DNA of 64,000 nt from Kitasatospora gansuensis (GTDB taxonomy: Bacteria > Actinomycetota > Actinomycetes > Streptomycetales > Streptomycetaceae): NCBI RefSeq assembly GCF_014203705.1, contig NZ_JACHJR010000001.1, forward strand, positions 1,240,001 to 1,304,000. Reading direction: 5' to 3'. Below the pieces are notes generated by a model that saw only the letters and a program-made list of their open reading frames with translations, ran no database searches and was not told the origin of the DNA. Both the position numbers and the translations under genes were made by a program. Positions 58,801 to 64,000 of the stretch are shown one piece after another (within the stretch, counting starts at the first letter, position 1; the number at the start of each line of letters is the position of its first letter).

Positions 58801-59075
58801 CGGGCGGCCGGGGCGTCGTGGTCCTCGGTGATCAGCGCGGCCAGCTCGGCCAGGGCCTGGTCCGCGTCCTCACCCACGGCGGTCAGCTCCAGCTCCTCGC
58901 CCTGCTTGGCGGCCAGTGCCAGCACCGAGAGCAGGCTGCGGGTGTCCACGGCGGTCTGTCCGGGGCGGGCCAGGGTGACCCTGGCGGTCTGCCGGGCGGC
59001 GGCCTGGACGAGCAGCGAGGCCGGGCGGGCGTGCAGGCCGCTGGCGGAGCCGACGGTGACCTGGAGCTGAGGCAT
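58797..59075 (-). CDS. ptsH: PTS phosphocarrier protein HPr
   Basis: A 92-residue HPr. His15 in 'GSASGLHARPAS' is the phosphorylation site, and 'DTRSLLSVLALAAKQGEELE' includes the regulatory region with a serine. It passes phosphate from enzyme I to the fructose EIIA domain. Promoter at 59126-59155 and two hairpins in the leader. It is next to fruRKA, its presumable client. Confidence 0.95.
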   Translation of the reverse strand: MPQLQVTVGSASGLHARPASLLVQAAARQTARVTLARPGQTAVDTRSLLSVLALAAKQGEELELTAVGEDADQALAELAALITEDHDAPAAR

Positions 59076-59101
59076 GAGGGTCCCCTAGATGTGGTTTCGG
59101 G

Positions 59102-59112
59102 CCCGTTACGGG
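59102..59112 (-). other. small leader hairpin of ptsH
   Basis: CCCGT-T-ACGGG, 5-bp perfect arms, between the ptsH promoter and start codon on the transcribed strand. It may modulate translation or stabilise the mRNA. Confidence 0.3.
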
Positions 59113-59125
59113 TGGATTGCTGTTG

Positions 59126-59155
59126 GTTCTACGCCCGGTTCCGGGCGGATGTCAA
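59126..59155 (-). promoter_or_regulatory. promoter of ptsHI with palindrome in the spacer
   Basis: On the minus strand TTGACA (59155-59150) is followed after 18 bp by TAGAAC (59131-59126). The spacer contains CGCCCGG-TT-CCGGGCG (59132-59147), a 7-bp inverted repeat that fills the space between -35 and -10; a repressor bound there would block RNA polymerase. Confidence 0.65.
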
Positions 59156-59187
59156 CACAACCGGGCAGAAGTCTCGATCTGTGAGCA

Positions 59188-59274
59188 TGTCCGATTGGGT
59201 GTCCGAAAATCTTTGCTTTCCGGCGGCCCGCGCGTATCGTCCTGGTTGACCAGACGGAAACGGACACGAAACGG
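59188..59274 (+). promoter_or_regulatory. repeated TGTCCGA boxes upstream of fruR (candidate FruR operators)
   Basis: TGTCCGA occurs at 59188-59194 and again at 59200-59206, a 12-bp period; the inverted form CGGACA is at 59261-59266, with related ACGGAAA and ACGGAT just beside it. They surround the fruR promoter region, where a DeoR-type protein would autoregulate fruRKA and might influence ptsHI. Confidence 0.5.
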
Positions 59275-59286
59275 ATCTGATCCCAC

Positions 59287-60048
59287 ATGTACGCTCCGGA
59301 GCGCCAGCAACAGATCCTGCTCCTCGCCCAGGAACACGGCCGGGTCGACGTCCCCTCGCTCGCCGAGGAGTTCGGCGTCACCCAGGAGACCGTCCGGCGG
59401 GACCTGAGCGCGCTCGACAAGGCCGGCCTGCTCCGCCGGGTGCACGGCGGCGCGCTCCCGGCCGGCGGCCTCCACCTGGAGCCCGGCCTCGCCGAACGCG
59501 ACTCCACGGCCGCCCCGGAGAAGGAGCGGATCGCCCGCGCCGCCCTGGAGCTGCTGCCCACCGAGGGCAGCCTGCTGCTGGACGCGGGCACCACGATCTC
59601 CCGGCTGGCCGCACTGCTCCCCCTGGACAGCACGCTGACCGTGGTCACCAACGCCCTCCCGGTCGCCGCCCGGCTGGCCGACCACCCGGATCTGACGCTC
59701 CATCTGGTCGGCGGGCGGCTCCGGCACCGTACCCAGGCCGCCGTGGACGCCTGGGCGCTGCGCGACCTGGCCGACGTGCACGCCGACCTCGCGGTGGTCG
59801 CCACCAACGGCTTCGGCCCGGAGAGCGGCCTGACCACGCCCGACCTGGCCGAGGCCGCCGTCAAGCGCGCCATGCTCGCCGGGGCGGGGCGGGTGGTGCT
59901 GCTCGCCGACTCCTCCAAGTACGGCAGCCGGCAGTTCGCCCGCTTCGGCACGCTCCGCGAGGTGGACGTGCTGATCACCGACACCGGCCTGACGGACCAG
60001 CAGGCCGCAGAGATCGAGAACCTCGGACCGGAAGTGATCCGCGCATGA
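59287..60048 (+). CDS. fruR: DeoR-family regulator of the fructose operon
   Basis: A 253-residue DeoR protein: helix-turn-helix 'LAEEFGVTQETVRRDLSAL' near residues 24-42, then the sugar-phosphate-sensing domain 'LLLDAGTTISRLAALLP', 'TLTVVTNALPVAARLADHPD' and 'LLADSSKYGSRQFARFGTL'. It likely senses fructose-1-phosphate and represses fruRKA. ATG 59287. The stop overlaps the fruK start (ATGA). Confidence 0.92.
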   Translation: MYAPERQQQILLLAQEHGRVDVPSLAEEFGVTQETVRRDLSALDKAGLLRRVHGGALPAGGLHLEPGLAERDSTAAPEKERIARAALELLPTEGSLLLDAGTTISRLAALLPLDSTLTVVTNALPVAARLADHPDLTLHLVGGRLRHRTQAAVDAWALRDLADVHADLAVVATNGFGPESGLTTPDLAEAAVKRAMLAGAGRVVLLADSSKYGSRQFARFGTLREVDVLITDTGLTDQQAAEIENLGPEVIRA

Positions 60049-60986
60049 TCGTCACCATCACCCCCAACCCCAGCCTGGACCGCACCTACGAACTACCGGA
60101 CCTGGCCCGGGGCGAGGTCAACCGCGCCACCACCGACCGGGTCGACCCCGGCGGCAAGGGCGTCAACGTGGCCCGCGCGCTCACCGCCGCCGGACACCGG
60201 GCCGCGGCCGTGCTCCCGCTCGGCGGCTTCTCCGGACTGCTGCTCTCCGACCTACTGCTCCGTCAGGGCATCGAGGTGGCCAGCGTCCCGGTCCGCGGCG
60301 AGACCCGGATCAACGTCTCGATCGTCGAGGGCGACCACACCCTCACCAAGATCAACGCACCAGGACCGGAGCTCAGCGCCGAGGAGTCGGCGGCCCTGCT
60401 CGCCACCGTCCGCCGCGACTACACCGGCCCGGACGTGGACTGGCTGGCCTGCTGCGGCAGCCTGCCGCGCGGGCTGGACCCCGACTGGTACGCCGACCTG
60501 GTCGCCCAGGTGCACTCCGGCGGCGCCCGGATCGCCCTCGACACCTCAGGCCCCGCGCTGCTCGCCGCCCTCCGGGCCAGGCCCGACGTGGTCAAGCCCA
60601 ACCGCGAGGAGCTCGCCGAGGCGGTGGGGCGTCAACTCACCACCGTGGGCGAGGCGGTGGCCGCCGCCGAGGAGTTGCGCGAGCGCGGCGCCCAGCAGGT
60701 GCTCGCCAGTCTCGGCGCCGACGGCATGCTGCTCGTCTCCGCCGAGGGCACCTGGTACGGCACCGCCCCCGTCGCCACCGTCCGCAGCGACGTGGGTGCG
60801 GGCGACGCCTCGCTGGCCGGCTTCCTCGGCACCGGCGGCACCGGCCCCAAGGCCCTCGCCGCCGCCCTCGCCCACGGCGCCGCCGCCGTCCAGCTCCCCG
60901 GCAGCGCCATGCCCACCCCCGCCGACCTCGCCCCCGACGCGGTCACCGTCACCACCGACATCCCCCACACCCGGCCCCTTGCGTAA
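60045..60986 (+). CDS. fruK: 1-phosphofructokinase
   Basis: A 313-residue PfkB-family kinase: 'TITPNPSLDRTYELP', 'VDPGGKGVNVARALTAAGH' (substrate site), 'WLACCGSLPRGLDPDWYADL' and the ATP/anion-hole motif 'VGAGDASLAGFLG' (the usual Ser/Thr after GD is Ala here, but the catalytic Asp stays). It phosphorylates fructose-1-phosphate, the product of the PTS, to fructose-1,6-bisphosphate. ATG 60045 overlaps fruR. Confidence 0.93.
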   Translation: MIVTITPNPSLDRTYELPDLARGEVNRATTDRVDPGGKGVNVARALTAAGHRAAAVLPLGGFSGLLLSDLLLRQGIEVASVPVRGETRINVSIVEGDHTLTKINAPGPELSAEESAALLATVRRDYTGPDVDWLACCGSLPRGLDPDWYADLVAQVHSGGARIALDTSGPALLAALRARPDVVKPNREELAEAVGRQLTTVGEAVAAAEELRERGAQQVLASLGADGMLLVSAEGTWYGTAPVATVRSDVGAGDASLAGFLGTGGTGPKALAAALAHGAAAVQLPGSAMPTPADLAPDAVTVTTDIPHTRPLA

Positions 60987-61022
60987 CGCTCCCTTCGGCG
61001 TTCCCACCCCCAAGGACTCCCC

Positions 61023-62951
<1,929 letters not shown>

Positions 62952-62970
62952 CCCACCGTCAGCCCTCCCG

Positions 62971-63022
62971 GCCGGGCACCGCCACCCCCTCCGCCCCAAG
63001 GAGCGGGGTGCCGGTGCCCGGC
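62971..63022. terminator. bidirectional terminator after fruA
   Basis: An 18-bp stem with one mismatch (62971-62988 with 63005-63022) and an inner CTCC/GGAG, 19 bp after the fruA stop and 12 bp before the convergent gene's stop. It would end transcription from both strands. Confidence 0.8.
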
Positions 63023-63034
63023 AGGCGTTCATGG

Positions 63035-63490
63035 TCAGGCGGTCAGCGCCGCGAGCTCCGCGTTGGCGCGCTCGGTGACCAGGGCGAGGACGCGGCCGGC
63101 GGCGGCCAGGTCTTCGGCGGGGATGTCGCCCCAGACGCGGGCGGTGATGGGAGCGGTCTCCGCGGCGAGGATGGCGAGCAGGTCGCGGCCGGCGTCGGTG
63201 GGGTGGAGGTGGGTGCCGCCCGCGACGAGCAGGTGCTTGGCCAGCAGTTCGTCGAGGGTGGTGCGGATGTCGGCCGGGTCGGCCTTGAGGGCGCCCTGGA
63301 CCTGGCTGGCGAGTTCGTCCCGTGTCAGCGGGGTGACGGCGGTGACGGCGGCGCGCAGGGTGACCTGCTGCTGGAACGTGCTGCCGTGCCGGGCCAGGAC
63401 CTGCTCCAGGAGGCCGCGGGCGGCGTAATGGGCCAGGCCGAGGGCGCGGGAGTCGGCGACGGGTGCGGTGATGGCTGCGGTGCTGGTCAT
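63035..63490 (-). CDS. MarR-like winged-helix protein (second of a pair)
   Basis: A 151-residue protein with a winged-helix pattern: 'AARGLLEQVLARHGSTFQQQ', 'TLRAAVTAVTPLTRDELASQ', 'TTLDELLAKHLLVAGG' and 'HLHPTDAGRDLLAILAAE'. No obvious sensor domain. Its ATG 63490 overlaps the stop of the true MarR gene, so the pair is translationally coupled. It may form a heteromer with it, or be a paralogue with altered binding. Confidence 0.65.
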   Translation of the reverse strand: MTSTAAITAPVADSRALGLAHYAARGLLEQVLARHGSTFQQQVTLRAAVTAVTPLTRDELASQVQGALKADPADIRTTLDELLAKHLLVAGGTHLHPTDAGRDLLAILAAETAPITARVWGDIPAEDLAAAGRVLALVTERANAELAALTA

Positions 63491-63978
63491 GGTGTTGTCC
63501 CCTGGGTGCTCTCGTTCGGTACGGATGGCGTGAGAGGTACGTCGAGCAGGGCCGTCAGCTCCTCGGTGAACGCGTGCGTCCGAGCGGCGTCGAGGCCGCC
63601 GAGCGGCTCCAGCAGCTGCTGGAGGAGCTCCTGGACCACCGCGACGGCCTGCCGCGTGACGGCCTGGCCCTGCTCGGTGAGGGCGAGCTGTACGGCGCGC
63701 GGGTCGCGGGGGTCGCGGGTGCGCTCGATCAGACCGGCCGACTCCAGGGCGCGCGCCAGCTTCGAGACGTACAGCGCCTCCAGGCCGGTGTGGTCGGCGA
63801 GTTGGCGCTGACTGGGCCGCTCACCGGCGCGCTGCATGCCGTGCAGCGACGCGACCAGCGAGTACTGCGCGTGGGTGAGGCCCAGTGGGGCCACCGCGCG
63901 ATCGACCGCGACGCGCCACTTGTTGGCGAGCCGCCACACCAGAAAGCCGGGGGTGGGACCCGGTGCACCCTTGCTCAT
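63487..63978 (-). CDS. MarR-family transcriptional regulator
   Basis: A 163-residue MarR protein: 'FLVWRLANKWRVAVDRAVAP', 'GLTHAQYSLVASLHGM', helix-turn-helix 'SQRQLADHTGLEALYVSKLA' and wing 'RTRDPRDPRAVQLALTEQGQ' with the conserved Asp-Arg. ATG 63978 is the first gene of a two-gene unit. The DNA beyond it (63979-64000) is unusually AT-rich (CATGTACTCTATTTCTTATG on the minus strand) and probably contains the promoter and operator, but the window ends there. Confidence 0.88.
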   Translation of the reverse strand: MSKGAPGPTPGFLVWRLANKWRVAVDRAVAPLGLTHAQYSLVASLHGMQRAGERPSQRQLADHTGLEALYVSKLARALESAGLIERTRDPRDPRAVQLALTEQGQAVTRQAVAVVQELLQQLLEPLGGLDAARTHAFTEELTALLDVPLTPSVPNESTQGTTP

Positions 63979-64000
63979 AAGAAATAGAGTACATGGCTAC

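Overview
The window is GC-rich DNA (third codon positions almost all G or C, frequent GTG and TTG starts, ATGA/GTGA stop-start overlaps) from a filamentous actinomycete. The gene content (Tad pilus locus with a LysM-BTAD protein, AzgA permease beside xanthine dehydrogenase, ROK glucokinase of the Streptomyces GlkA type, fruRKA) points to Streptomycetaceae, Streptomyces or Kitasatospora. No rRNA, tRNA, CRISPR array, prophage or biosynthetic cluster was seen; most of the window looks like chromosomal core or near-core DNA with one decayed TnpB element.

Layout. 1-2.3 kb: end of a beta-oxidation operon (acyl-CoA dehydrogenase, thiolase, SDR reductase) closed by a textbook terminator. 2.3-9.1 kb: single genes, including a caspase-like protein without its catalytic Cys, a remnant of an S66 LD-carboxypeptidase, two metallo-beta-lactamase-fold proteins (one lacking metal ligands), a GNAT, an Asp/Glu racemase and a MarR regulator. 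9.2-22.3 kb (minus strand): a full actinobacterial tad (Flp pilus) locus, read from a degenerate caspase-like protein at 22285 through a lipoprotein, a secreted protein, CpaB/SAF, TadZ, TadA, TadB, TadC, a small Flp-like protein and three TadE-like pseudopilins to a 1196-residue membrane LysM-BTAD protein. 22.4-31.2 kb: PPOX protein with a DosR-type box, MaoC hydratase, NAPE-PLD-like hydrolase, BCCT transporter, Tat-exported sulfite oxidase, a KstR-like TetR regulator, a TnpB pseudogene and a TesB thioesterase carrying a KstR-type box. 31.3-41.6 kb: lipoproteins, an orphan DUF2398-like protein, a coupled sterol desaturase-YhhN pair, exonuclease III, gamma-glutamyltransferase, a secreted alpha/beta hydrolase, and an HxlR/SnoaL divergent pair. 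41.6-47.9 kb: a sugar ABC importer with ROK kinase, a membrane esterase, and an unknown gene.

48-57 kb is a purine catabolism block: PucR-type regulator, three-subunit xanthine dehydrogenase (FAD, 2Fe-2S, molybdopterin), an AzgA-type purine permease and XdhC. These genes together import purines, oxidise hypoxanthine/xanthine and mature the molybdenum cofactor. 57-63 kb is a fructose PTS block: ptsI and ptsH on one strand, fruR-fruK-fruA on the other, with a strong ptsH promoter and repeated FruR-like boxes between them. The window ends with two coupled winged-helix (MarR-like) genes.

The most interesting items are the two pseudo-caspases (one heading the tad locus), the TnpB copy that lost its RuvC-I segment, the KstR-like regulator/box pair, the desaturase-YhhN pair that could handle ether lipids, and the orphan DUF2398 gene. 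All functional calls come from reading motifs and gene order; no database search was possible.
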